This document shows, one piece after another, positions 22,226-30,356 of a stretch of DNA of 36,119 nucleotides. Below the pieces are notes generated by a model that was not told the origin of the DNA, did not search any database, and was given only the letters and a program-made list of their open reading frames with translations. Position numbers and translations under genes: made by a program. How positions within the stretch are numbered: position 1 is the stretch's first letter; the number at the start of each line of letters is the position of its first letter. The stretch comes from an uncultured Cyclobacteriaceae bacterium. GTDB taxonomy: Bacteria > Bacteroidota > Bacteroidia > Cytophagales > Cyclobacteriaceae. The DNA lies in the NCBI GenBank assembly GCA_937958005.1, contig CALGOB010000126.1, forward strand, positions 1 to 36,119, written 5' to 3'.

Positions 22226-23278
22226 TTAGCTTAGTTCTTTCTCCCAGTTAATGCTTTCTTTCAATACAGACAATAAAGTTGTTTTCATGTAATTAGAAAT
22301 TTCTTTTTCTAGCTCAGGCATGTCCAAAGCTGCTTTTATAGCATGTTTAAATGAAAAGTGATCCCCAGTGACTTGGGCTAAAAGAATTAAACGTTCTTTT
22401 ATTTTGTGTGAACCTATTGGTACTTCATTATTTATAGACTCGTTGATTGCTTTTTCTATGCCTTTTATAATTCCATCTTCTAGTGAACCGCCCATGTATA
22501 AATGAGTTCTGTCTGCATAGGTCTTGATATATTTTTTTGCTGTCCAGTTATCTAAAAAACAACAAGCGATGTGATAATTGTAGTTGTTTATTTGAGCCTT
22601 TTTATCAAAAACAAAAAGCGGTTTTGTTGTCGTTTGTTTCTCTATTTCCAGCTGTAATTTCTCAGAGATGCCTTTCGGGAAATAATAAACCTCTCTCGTT
22701 TTATTCCCTTGTCTGTTATTGATCAATGAAATCTTAAGGTTAGGAGTAAGAAAAGCAAATTGAGTGAACGTCTCTCGGATCAATTGTTTATTTAATGCTA
22801 AATCTTTAAAAATGATTTTGTCTAGCTTAAATTGAATAGATAATTGTTCTTTATCATTCTTTTCTTTGCTATTTCTTATTTTAAAATCTATTCCTTTGGA
22901 ATTAATATAATGAGTTTCTTTTTCACGCTTTACTTTAATGGTAGAGTGGTCAGTGAAAGCCATAAAATACCGCAAGTCAAAAGTGAATTTATTAGTCCAT
23001 GCTTGAGGTTCACTGGGTGGAGGCAAAAGAAACTCAGTTAACGGGTCAAGATTAGCTCCTTTTAAAGAAATCTTGAAGTTATCGTTTTTACATAATTTGA
23101 GTTTCACTTGAATAGGACTAGCATTCAGTGGTTTGAGGTCAAAAAACAAACTTTCCACTAGGTTTATAAAACCATTTGTATCGGTAGAACCAATGTACAT
23201 TCCAGGTCGCATCTTTACTGCTTGCAGGATATTGAGTTTTCCCAAATTTTCTTTTGAATATGAAACTAAATCACTCAT
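22226..23278 (-). CDS. GyrB-like protein (GHKL plus transducer) lacking ATPase motifs
   Basis: A 350-residue protein that aligns by eye with the first two GyrB domains. LQAVKMRPGMYIGSTD is the GyrB N-terminal signature. IRETFTQFAFLTPNLKISLI matches the GyrB helix-strand before the transducer, RTHLYMGGSLEDGIIKGIEK matches the GTHxxGF region, and IKERLILLAQV near residue 293 matches the D-x-REGLxAVxSV segment. The GHKL N-box Asn, the DxGxG motif and the GxxGxG lid are not found, so ATP binding is unlikely. No TOPRIM domain follows. It may be a mimic or decoy protecting gyrase, or an adaptor; both are inference. It is the last gene of the minus-strand array. Confidence 0.72.
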   Translation of the reverse strand: MSDLVSYSKENLGKLNILQAVKMRPGMYIGSTDTNGFINLVESLFFDLKPLNASPIQVKLKLCKNDNFKISLKGANLDPLTEFLLPPPSEPQAWTNKFTFDLRYFMAFTDHSTIKVKREKETHYINSKGIDFKIRNSKEKNDKEQLSIQFKLDKIIFKDLALNKQLIRETFTQFAFLTPNLKISLINNRQGNKTREVYYFPKGISEKLQLEIEKQTTTKPLFVFDKKAQINNYNYHIACCFLDNWTAKKYIKTYADRTHLYMGGSLEDGIIKGIEKAINESINNEVPIGSHKIKERLILLAQVTGDHFSFKHAIKAALDMPELEKEISNYMKTTLLSVLKESINWEKELS

Positions 23279-23287
23279 TAGGTATGT

Positions 23288-23740
23288 CTATATAAGTTTT
23301 TCTAGCCGTTCTTCTATATCTTCTATTGTACCATAGATGTCTCCATTATCAGACACTACTAAGGTACCCTCATAAATAGGTACAGGAATATCATTAATCC
23401 CCATTAAAAATTGCTCCATTTTTTCTTTGTTGTTTAATAAAGTCTCTGGTTCACAATATATTGCAATGATTTGATCATCAAATTGCCTAGCGAGCCTTCC
23501 TCTTAAAAAACCACCGTAATTAGGTTCATCTTTTAGAATGTATTCATATCCTCTTGGTAGGTTTTTCTTATGAGCTTCTTTGGCATTGAACAGGTCTCCG
23601 TTAGGGTAAATCCAGAAAACAAACTCTGGGAAAGTATGTGTATATTCTTTTAATGCCTTTCTTCTACCAGTGTAACGTTCTGCAAGAAATGAGAACATTC
23701 CAGTGGCTTTTTCTCTTGATATAGAACCTGTTGTGATCAT
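23288..23740 (-). CDS. Hypothetical 150-residue protein
   Basis: Cytosolic protein with no signal peptide and no recognised family. It starts MITTGSISREKATGMFSFLA and contains FPEFVFWIYPNGDLFNAKEA, then an acidic C-terminal half ending IEDIEERLEKLI. The gene lies 9 bp before the GyrB-like gene and 5 bp after the 114-residue gene, so the three form a tight group. The FxxWxxPxGxLxxA pattern resembles immunity-type proteins in polymorphic-toxin arrays, but no specific family can be named. Confidence 0.55.
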   Translation of the reverse strand: MITTGSISREKATGMFSFLAERYTGRRKALKEYTHTFPEFVFWIYPNGDLFNAKEAHKKNLPRGYEYILKDEPNYGGFLRGRLARQFDDQIIAIYCEPETLLNNKEKMEQFLMGINDIPVPIYEGTLVVSDNGDIYGTIEDIEERLEKLI

Positions 23741-23745
23741 GTGTA

Positions 23746-24090
23746 CTATTTGTTAAATGGAAGTGCTTGTGGCGATAATAGCCAAGAGATACCATCTTCC
23801 TCTTGCTTCACATGCCAGACTACAATACCTAAAGCGTCATTGTTCATTGACCATTCAGAAAAGATAAATGGCGGTACCCAAATTAATTCTATTACTCCAT
23901 CTCCTTTCCATCCTGCATTTTTGAACAACTCTTCTGCTACAGTTATATATTCCTCTGCATTGGAAAGAAAGTGACTGGGCTTGAATGTGAAATTCAAATT
24001 ATCTATCCATTCATGTGTAAATAATTTGAAATTCTTTAATTCATGTGGGTCATATTTAATAACGTCTTCTTTCTTTATTGAATAAGCCAT
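23746..24090 (-). CDS. Hypothetical 114-residue protein
   Basis: Small cytosolic protein without signal or membrane segment. The sequence is Trp- and aromatic-rich (FTHEWIDNLNFTFKPSHF; GDGVIELIWVPPFIF; LGIVVWHVKQEEDGISW), consistent with a compact alpha/beta fold like many immunity proteins. No family recognised. It stops 5 bp before the 150-residue gene and has a 96-bp upstream gap, so it may carry its own promoter. Confidence 0.55.
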   Translation of the reverse strand: MAYSIKKEDVIKYDPHELKNFKLFTHEWIDNLNFTFKPSHFLSNAEEYITVAEELFKNAGWKGDGVIELIWVPPFIFSEWSMNNDALGIVVWHVKQEEDGISWLLSPQALPFNK

Positions 24091-24186
24091 TTCTTACTTT
24101 TTAGCATAAATATTTAACAGAAATATAAGGAAATAAATAGAGAACTCATTTTGATTTAGTTGTCAGAAAAATGGGCTAAGTAACAA

Positions 24187-24711
24187 TTAATTTTTACTTT
24201 CCGCTGACCCCTTTTGCAGTAAGGATTTATCAGACAACCAAAATGCTACAAATAGGTAATCTAATAACTCTTCAGACTCATCCGATTCAAAGTGAAGTGC
24301 TACTTTACTTTCTAAATGTAAGGTAATAGCATGTAGTTTGCTATTTTTTTCTATTTCAAAACTGATCTTCTCTTTTTTGAGCCCTTTAATGACAAAAGGC
24401 AAATTGAGCGCAGAAGTATCTTTTTCAAAAAGCCATTTTTGAGTAAATAGAAGAGAGTCTCCAGCGTCTATCTTTCCTTGATAGTCTGCGAAAATCAAGT
24501 ATAGCACATCGTAAGAAAAATGAAGTTCAAAGTCACCGTAAGAAAATATTTCAAATTCTCCATTCCTCCAATTATCACCCTCTTCAAAACCATCTGGATT
24601 AGGAAAATTATCTAATACCCAGCCTCTGATCTGACCAGTTTTTAGCACATTAAATTTTCCCTGTTTTACAAAAGAGAATAGGCTTATGGTTATTTTTCGA
24701 TTGAATTTCAT
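24187..24711 (-). CDS. Hypothetical immunity-like protein (174 residues)
   Basis: Begins MKFNRKITISLFSFVKQGKF and continues with GQIRGWVLDNFPNPDGFEEG, then GEFEIFSYGDFELHFSYDVL and YLIFADYQGKIDAGDSLLF. The block 'WVLDxFPxPDGF...F.IWxYGxxEFHF...LIFxDY' recurs in small proteins next to Rhs-like toxins, which is why I call it immunity-like; this is recognition by eye. The C-terminal part (SDESEELLDYLFVAFWLSDK) may be a separate helical appendage. No signal peptide. Confidence 0.5.
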   Translation of the reverse strand: MKFNRKITISLFSFVKQGKFNVLKTGQIRGWVLDNFPNPDGFEEGDNWRNGEFEIFSYGDFELHFSYDVLYLIFADYQGKIDAGDSLLFTQKWLFEKDTSALNLPFVIKGLKKEKISFEIEKNSKLHAITLHLESKVALHFESDESEELLDYLFVAFWLSDKSLLQKGSAESKN

Positions 24712-24743
24712 TACGATATGCTATATTTCTTCTTCAAAAAGAA

Positions 24744-25820
24744 TTATTTGATTACTTGGCTAACAGTGATAGAAGTTTCGGTAACTGTTAAAAACTGATT
24801 CCCATCAGGAAAATATTGATCGATTTCAATTTCTTTATTTTCATAGAGCAATTCGCCTGCGAAAGATATAATGACAACCCCTATGTTTTTGGAATACAGA
24901 AAAAAGGCATTTAGTTGTGTTGAGTAATGAATAGTACTGTGAACTACGTCAATCGTTCCCACTTTTATTTCACGTTCCAATACTGTTTCATTATTAGACA
25001 GCTTGTAAATATGAAGTTCATTTGGAGTTTCTTTGGTTGCTCCATTATCACCTTCCATTAATGGGCTATAGGCAACAGCAACTGTTATACTATCAATCCA
25101 ACAAACCGCTCTATTATCATGCTGCCAACCACCTATGCTAATTTCTTTGATACGGTTACTATTTATGAAATTATCTACCTTATAAATATTGTATGCATCG
25201 TATGAACCCCATACCCAGCCTGCACATAAGAAGTGTTTATGATCTGGAGACATTTTTAATTCACCATAAAAATAATCATAAGGACTAGGCCATGGGTGTT
25301 TATTGGTTTCTTCATGGGTTTTATAGAATTCGATGTGATCTTCTTCTGCATTTTCTTCTATCAGTGACTTGCTAGCAGTTAGTATTTGTCGCGTATCAAG
25401 GTTCATGATTTGCACATGGTTCCAAGCAATACCATAAACAAGATGAGGGACAAGGTTTTTGTTTTTAAAAAGCGCAATTGGGTACTTAGAGATGCTTGCA
25501 TGATTATCTTCTCTTTGTAGGCTTAATTTTTTATATTTTTCTGGATAATGTACATAGCCATTTTCTTTATAACTGCTAGTAACCACTATAATATCATCTA
25601 AAGTATGGATTGATATTTCTGATCCAGGGTCAAAATCTCCACCTGAATAGTTGGTTTTTGTTATAGAGAATAAATGTTCTCGTTGATTGGTGTCAAGGTT
25701 GTGCCTAATGACCTCTCCAGAATGGAATAAAATAATAATTTCATTAGGTTTAGATAAGACTGCTTGATGTATGGCCTCCTTAGTAGTAAATTTTATATCG
25801 TGCAGTTTCTTTAGTTTCAT
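24744..25820 (-). CDS. Cytosolic beta-propeller-like protein
   Basis: A 358-residue protein made of repeated four-strand blades, for example IIILFHSGEVIRHNLDT, MSPDHKHFLCAGWVWGSYDA, NELHIYKLSNNETVLEREIK and GVVIISFAGELLYEN. There is no signal peptide. No WD or Kelch consensus is strong enough to name a family. It sits 18 bp after the LRR gene and 32 bp before the 174-residue gene on the same strand. Propeller proteins often act as binding scaffolds, and this may be an immunity-array partner. Function unknown. Confidence 0.6.
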   Translation of the reverse strand: MKLKKLHDIKFTTKEAIHQAVLSKPNEIIILFHSGEVIRHNLDTNQREHLFSITKTNYSGGDFDPGSEISIHTLDDIIVVTSSYKENGYVHYPEKYKKLSLQREDNHASISKYPIALFKNKNLVPHLVYGIAWNHVQIMNLDTRQILTASKSLIEENAEEDHIEFYKTHEETNKHPWPSPYDYFYGELKMSPDHKHFLCAGWVWGSYDAYNIYKVDNFINSNRIKEISIGGWQHDNRAVCWIDSITVAVAYSPLMEGDNGATKETPNELHIYKLSNNETVLEREIKVGTIDVVHSTIHYSTQLNAFFLYSKNIGVVIISFAGELLYENKEIEIDQYFPDGNQFLTVTETSITVSQVIK

Positions 25821-25838
25821 ATTCTGGTTATAGAGGTT

Positions 25839-27927
25839 TTATAATTCAAAAAAGTCATCGCTCCATACTCTGAACGGAACAGAAGGTAATCCATAAAAGA
25901 CAGCTATTTCTGGACGATCTAACTGCTTATCCACTGCTTTTTTATCTAGGGTATTTCCTGCTAAGTTTACTTCTTTCAAGTTAGGTAGGGTATTTAGAAT
26001 ACGGATATCAGAAATTTTGTTGTCATACAAGTTCAAGTCTTCTAAACTTGTTAAGTACTTTAACCCTTCTATATTTTCTATACCTCCATTTTCTGCTAGA
26101 CTCAGCATTTTTAGTTTGGTTAATTGACTTAAATCTGGAATTTCGGTAAGGCCTCTATAGCCTAGATCCAGTTTTTCAAGGTTGGGTAATTGGGTTAAAA
26201 AATCGATCCCTTCAGGAGTACCAAATTCCATGTTCAGCACTTTGAGTTTTTCCAGTTTTCCAAGTGTGATTTTATTCACATTTCCAGGTAGAGAGAGCAT
26301 CTCTAAGTTAGGGAATTGTTCCAATCCATAAATTTCATAACCGTCATCTACATCAAACTCTAGTCTTTTTAATGTTTCGATCTTTCCTACTTCATTAATA
26401 TTAGTTGAGTGATTGCATTTAAAATAGTTTAAATTTTTAAGGTGATGTAAGTATTTCATACGGCAGAGTCCATTGTCTAACTCTAACCGTTCTAAACGAT
26501 CTAAGTCTTCTAAACCTTCTAATACTACTTTTTCATCACTAGTTACTGCTAACCATTCTATATTTTTAATGCTTTTTAAGTTGAAAGAACATTCTTTCTT
26601 ATTGGCAATATCTATATTTAATCTTTTTAAGCTGTGTAATGAAAAGACGTGTTCTGCCGTTTTTTCTGAAACATCATAAAGTTTCAATGATTCTAAAGCG
26701 GTAAAGCTTTTTATGAGCTCTAGTCCTTTTAAACCCTCTTCTGTTGTGCTTAATCTTTTTAGTTGTTGTCGTAAGGGTAAGAGCTCCCGTAAATTTTTTA
26801 ATGGTCTTATTTCTACTCCATCCTTATATCCATCTGTGATATCTAATTCTTCTAGTTGTGTGAAATGAGCTAAGCTTGTTGTGTTTTTAAGAATACAAGT
26901 ATTTATTGATATTGCTTTTATTTGGTGGCCTACTGTTACAAAATGAGTGAAGTCAATGTCAACTTTATCAAAACTGATGAGGTCTAGCTGTGTGAAATTT
27001 TTAAGGAATTCTGTATGACAAAATAGATCGTTATCAAAAGATAGACTTTTTATGTAAGGTGCTATACCTGCCAATTTTTGAAAGTTGAAAACGATTTTTG
27101 GTTTTTCTTTATCTGCTTCTGAAATGATGCAGTGCTTAAGTTGAAAAGCCAAGTTTGATTTATCTGCTGGTATTTTTTGAGATTGTACAGTGGTACAGGC
27201 ATCTATTTGAATGGTTTCTAATTTGGAGAATTGATTAATTCCTTGAAAACTACCTAAATCACAATTACCTAGTTCTACAATTTTTGCGCTTTTAGAAATA
27301 GGCAAAAAAGGATCAAAGTGATCTATCTGCATGTTTTTAAAATTCAAAAAGGTAAATCTCCTGTTGGGATCTGCAAGGTGTTGTCGATCAGAAGGGGATT
27401 GATGAATGGTAGTCTCTCTAAAGCTTAAAGAATATAACTTAGGAAGCAGGTTTACTTCATCAAGGTGGTGAACCTTACATTTTGTGAAACCAAGGTACTG
27501 TAAGTTTTTCGAAATAGGCAGTAAAATACTTGGATGAGTAATCTCCATATTCTACTGTTCTAAAATGAATACCAATAGTATCTACAATTTGTGCATCTGG
27601 TTGGTAAATATTTGGCAGTATTACATTCTCGAGAATTAGGTCATTGACATATTCTAAATTGACTAGGGAGGCTATATTATTTACGGTACAGTTAATCAAT
27701 TTGAGGCTAGTCACTAATTTAAATACTGGAGTAAGGTCCTCAAAATCTTGAAATTCAAGGTTAGACAGTGTTAGGTTATCTATAAATCTATGATGATAAC
27801 TTTTATAGAAGTTTTCTTGCTGTTTTTCATCATTCTCTTCCTCAATTGTGATTTGTAAAGCTTCTTCTATTTGTTTGAGCGCAGTATTTATTTCATCTAT
27901 TTTATTAGGTGTTGTCATGCTTCTCAT
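25839..27927 (-). pseudogene. Leucine-rich-repeat protein with a frameshift near the N-terminus
   Basis: Two overlapping same-strand frames encode one LRR protein. The first (27475-27927) has an N-terminal helix followed by repeats such as SLKLINCTVNNIASLVNLEY. The second (25839-27548) has more than fifteen repeats, such as LPNLEKLDLGYRGLTEIPDL and TSLEDLNLYDNKISDIRIL, of the bacterial 22-residue type. The frames overlap by 74 bp and a switch around 27540-27560 joins them into about 695 residues. Separate genes are less likely because each half lacks a proper end. LRR proteins bind partner proteins. The start ATG follows the stop of the upstream frame directly. Confidence 0.65.
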
Positions 27928-28209
27928 TTAATGATGCCAATGTTTATCAAATTCTGATTTTGAGCATTCTTCACTATCATCAAATTCTGATAAATTAAAT
28001 TTTTCGTAACCAAGCCCTCCATATTCATCTTCTTGGTTTTCCTGTGAGTATTTAAAAATATGATCTTTATGATCATAAATTACAATTTGTCTATTGATGT
28101 AATGGTCTTCACCAACTTCAAAATACCAAATAGAAAAACCCCAGTGGTCATATTGATCGCCCCTGGTTTCTTCCCATCTGTATGATAGTATTTCATTAGG
28201 TTTCTTATC
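27928..28209 (-). pseudogene. Orphan 93-codon frame, immunity-like, no start codon
   Basis: In the same frame as the phosphatase remnant and directly after its TAA (28210-28212) comes a coding-like stretch: KPNEILSYRWEETRGDQYDH, then SIWYFEVGEDHYINRQIVIY and EDEYGGLGYEKFNLSEF, ending HWHH and TAA at 27928. The pattern W-G-x-S-I-W-Y-F-E-V-G...R-Q-I-x-x-Y-D...Y-G-G-L is typical of small immunity-type proteins. No ATG, GTG or TTG is in frame. A change of the TAA in ATG-AAA-TAA-GAT to a sense codon would give a good start (MK-x-DKKPNEIL), so a nonsense change is the simplest explanation. Confidence 0.55.
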
Positions 28210-28704
28210 TTATTTCATCATGATTAAATCATCCTTAATACTAAGAAGCCAGTCTTTCTGTTTAGGTGTATCGGGTACTTTTAAGGTTCTTTTTTCACTT
28301 AAAAGATCAAATACAGTATCAGGGCTAGCTCCAGAAACCATTAAAACACCTGCTGAAACTAATGAAGTTCTTCCAATTCCCATTCTGCAATGTATGATTA
28401 TTTTCTCTCCTTGTAGTACTCTTTTATAGAGTGCAGAAATGAGTTTCAAAAAGGACTGTTTTTCTGGTAACCCTCTGTCTTTTATAGAAGAATGTATATA
28501 ATCTAATCCGTGTTGGTCACAATAGAAGGCTTCTTATTCAATTTCAAGTTCAGAAATTTCAGTTCTTTCCAATAGACAAACTACCATGGAGACATCAAAT
28601 AAAGTTAATTTTTTGATCTCATCTTCTAACCATTCGTTTCCTCTTGGCCGTGACATCATCCCAATGTTTCCTTTTTCAAATTGGTCTATCCAGTGAATTC
28701 TCAT
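28210..28704 (-). pseudogene. Dual-specificity protein phosphatase interrupted by a stop codon
   Basis: The frame starts MRIHWIDQFEKGNIGMMSRP and reaches VVCLLERTEISELEIE before TAA at 28534-28536 (codon 57). The same frame continues EAFYCDQHGLDYIHSSIKDR and then HCRMGIGRTS, the HCxxGxGR[TS] catalytic loop of protein tyrosine phosphatases. Homologues keep an acidic residue at the interrupted position. Total 164 codons, normal for small cyclin-inhibitor-like DSPs. From the second half alone a 79-residue product could be made (start 28449), but it lacks the general-acid Asp (SIKDRG), so it should be inactive. Confidence 0.75.
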
Positions 28705-28752
28705 CTTGTTCCTAATGCTTAATGGTTTTTAGATACCTAATGAGCCTGATTT

Positions 28753-29175
28753 CTAAAGTATCTTTGGTTTCCACTTGTCACTTCCAAACCATTTGTATTT
28801 TACATTGTCAACTTTCCAAGTTTCATTTTTTCTCAGTACTACAAATAAATACTCTGCATCAAAATCATTATTAGTTTTAAAGTATACCTCAGCTCTGTTT
28901 TTGGTCTTAAATACTACCTTCTGATCAATCGCCTTTTCTATTCCGTCATAGTGAGTAGGAGTTCCATATGAATCAGCTTTTCCACCATAGGCACGTTTCT
29001 TATCGGTGCAGTACTTATGAAAAATTGGTAAATATTTATCTTTATACTCTTTAAAGTGGTCTTTTTCTGGGTTTTTTTCGTCTTTTTCAACAATATCCCT
29101 TTCTAGTTCATTCATTTTAGAAGCAAACTCTAAAACAGAATTAATCAGTTGAATTCCTAATTCTTTTTCTTCCAT
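28753..29175 (-). CDS. NTF2-fold immunity-like protein
   Basis: A 140-residue cytosolic protein. The order helix-rich N-terminus, then YLPIFHKYCTDKKRAYGGK and SYGTPTHYDGIEKA, then strands VVFKTKNRAEVYFKT and YLFVVLRKNETWKVDNVKY matches the Imm-NTF2 (RhsIA-like) family. Known: such proteins neutralise Rhs- or T6SS-type toxins. No toxin gene is visible upstream or downstream. It ends 48 bp before the phosphatase remnant and begins 6 bp after the DUF2625 gene stop. Confidence 0.7.
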   Translation of the reverse strand: MEEKELGIQLINSVLEFASKMNELERDIVEKDEKNPEKDHFKEYKDKYLPIFHKYCTDKKRAYGGKADSYGTPTHYDGIEKAIDQKVVFKTKNRAEVYFKTNNDFDAEYLFVVLRKNETWKVDNVKYKWFGSDKWKPKIL

Positions 29176-29181
29176 AAAGTC

Positions 29182-29847
29182 TTATAATTGCTTCTTAAAC
29201 TCTAGTTGTAGATTCCAGATTTCTTCTAAAGGGACTGGTTTTCGACTTAAGTCGTTGATGTTTTGATATTTAGTCCATAGAAAAGGAACAAATGACATAC
29301 CTTGATTTCCTTCTAAATTTTTGATTTCTTCTTGCCAATTATTCCATTTTAACCCATCATAAAATTGGTCTAAATCGCCAGTAAATGCCCACCAAATAAA
29401 TTCTGAGTAGCCCATTTCCATAGCTTCCCATTCTAGGCAGTCTGGAGCGAAGTAATACATCTGTCCTAGATCATTCTCTCCGAATTCACCTCCATTAATG
29501 GCGAAGAAACCACCTATTACATCGTCAGCAACTAAAATATATGACGCTTGCTGTCCAAACTCTGTAATTGTTTTTCCCTTATTCCAGTCTGGTAATGATC
29601 TATTTATTTTTTCATGACCAGAACCTAAAATTCTTAACCATCCATAATCTACAAGAAGCCCTCCTGATTCGTAAACTACAGATCCTAGTGGCGAACGTGT
29701 AGTTACTTGAGTATGATAAAGTGCTTGTTGTGCTTTTGCTTGATTTCTAGGTAAAACTTGAATTTCATTAGTTGCCTCATTTATCCATTTAGAGACCAGT
29801 TCCCATCCTGGTTCTGCATTGTTAATTAGCTCTTCTATTGTTTTCAT
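29182..29847 (-). CDS. DUF2625-family protein
   Basis: A 221-residue protein with the DUF2625 hallmark segments QVTTRSPLGSVVYESGGLLV, YGWLRILGSGHEKI and ADDVIGGFFAINGG, followed by MYYFAPDCLEWEAMEMGYSE. No signal peptide or catalytic triad is evident. The family has no established function. It resembles SMI1/SUKH-like immunity folds in gene context, occurring as single genes in immunity arrays. The gene lies 6 bp from each neighbour, consistent with one transcript. Confidence 0.85.
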   Translation of the reverse strand: MKTIEELINNAEPGWELVSKWINEATNEIQVLPRNQAKAQQALYHTQVTTRSPLGSVVYESGGLLVDYGWLRILGSGHEKINRSLPDWNKGKTITEFGQQASYILVADDVIGGFFAINGGEFGENDLGQMYYFAPDCLEWEAMEMGYSEFIWWAFTGDLDQFYDGLKWNNWQEEIKNLEGNQGMSFVPFLWTKYQNINDLSRKPVPLEEIWNLQLEFKKQL

Positions 29848-29853
29848 TTCGTT

Positions 29854-30351
29854 TTATGCTAAATGTTCTACTTTAACCTTGGTTAGTTCATTGAGATCTA
29901 TGGTTATTTTTGTTCCTGTATCTCCATAACAGATTAATTTTCCTTCTATAATTTCCGCTTTATGTATAGGGTTAGAGAATGTGAAAAACATAGACCAATT
30001 TAGTTCTCCTTTTAATGTTGTTGAAGCGATATAACCTTCATTCCCCATGCTTCCATCTCCAAATACAAAGGTCTGTTTGCCATAAATAACACTTGAAAAT
30101 GATCCATGAAAAACTTCTACTGGTGTCCAGATATCCTCATTATACTTTTGAATCTTATCCAATGTGGTATCACATATAGGTGACCAGTATTGTTTTATTT
30201 CTCCGTTATTAGGATCATAAGTACTATAGAAATTTCCTATGACAACTTCTCCATTTCCAAACGTGAGGCAATCATAACCAAGGACAAATCCATTATTCCA
30301 TTTTTCTTGTATTTTAGTTTGATTGTTGTTCATGGTATTTTTTAAAATCAT
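29854..30351 (-). CDS. Hypothetical 165-residue protein
   Basis: Begins MILKNTMNNNQTK; the second Met (30333) is an equally good start. The body is strand-rich with repeated Gly turns: GFVLGYDCLTFGNGEVVIGN, SSVIYGKQTFVFGDGSMGNE and EIIEGKLICYGDTGTKITID, suggesting a small beta-sandwich or a partial propeller. No family recognised. It lies 5 bp after the DUF6493-like gene and 6 bp before DUF2625, so it is part of the same operon. Confidence 0.55.
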   Translation of the reverse strand: MILKNTMNNNQTKIQEKWNNGFVLGYDCLTFGNGEVVIGNFYSTYDPNNGEIKQYWSPICDTTLDKIQKYNEDIWTPVEVFHGSFSSVIYGKQTFVFGDGSMGNEGYIASTTLKGELNWSMFFTFSNPIHKAEIIEGKLICYGDTGTKITIDLNELTKVKVEHLA

Positions 30352-30356
30352 GGGAC

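Noticed and set aside
28210-28704. Stop-codon reassignment or recoding to explain in-frame stops
   Set aside because: TGA, TAA and TAG each interrupt one or more frames and each also ends intact genes in the window. No shared downstream structure such as SECIS was seen.
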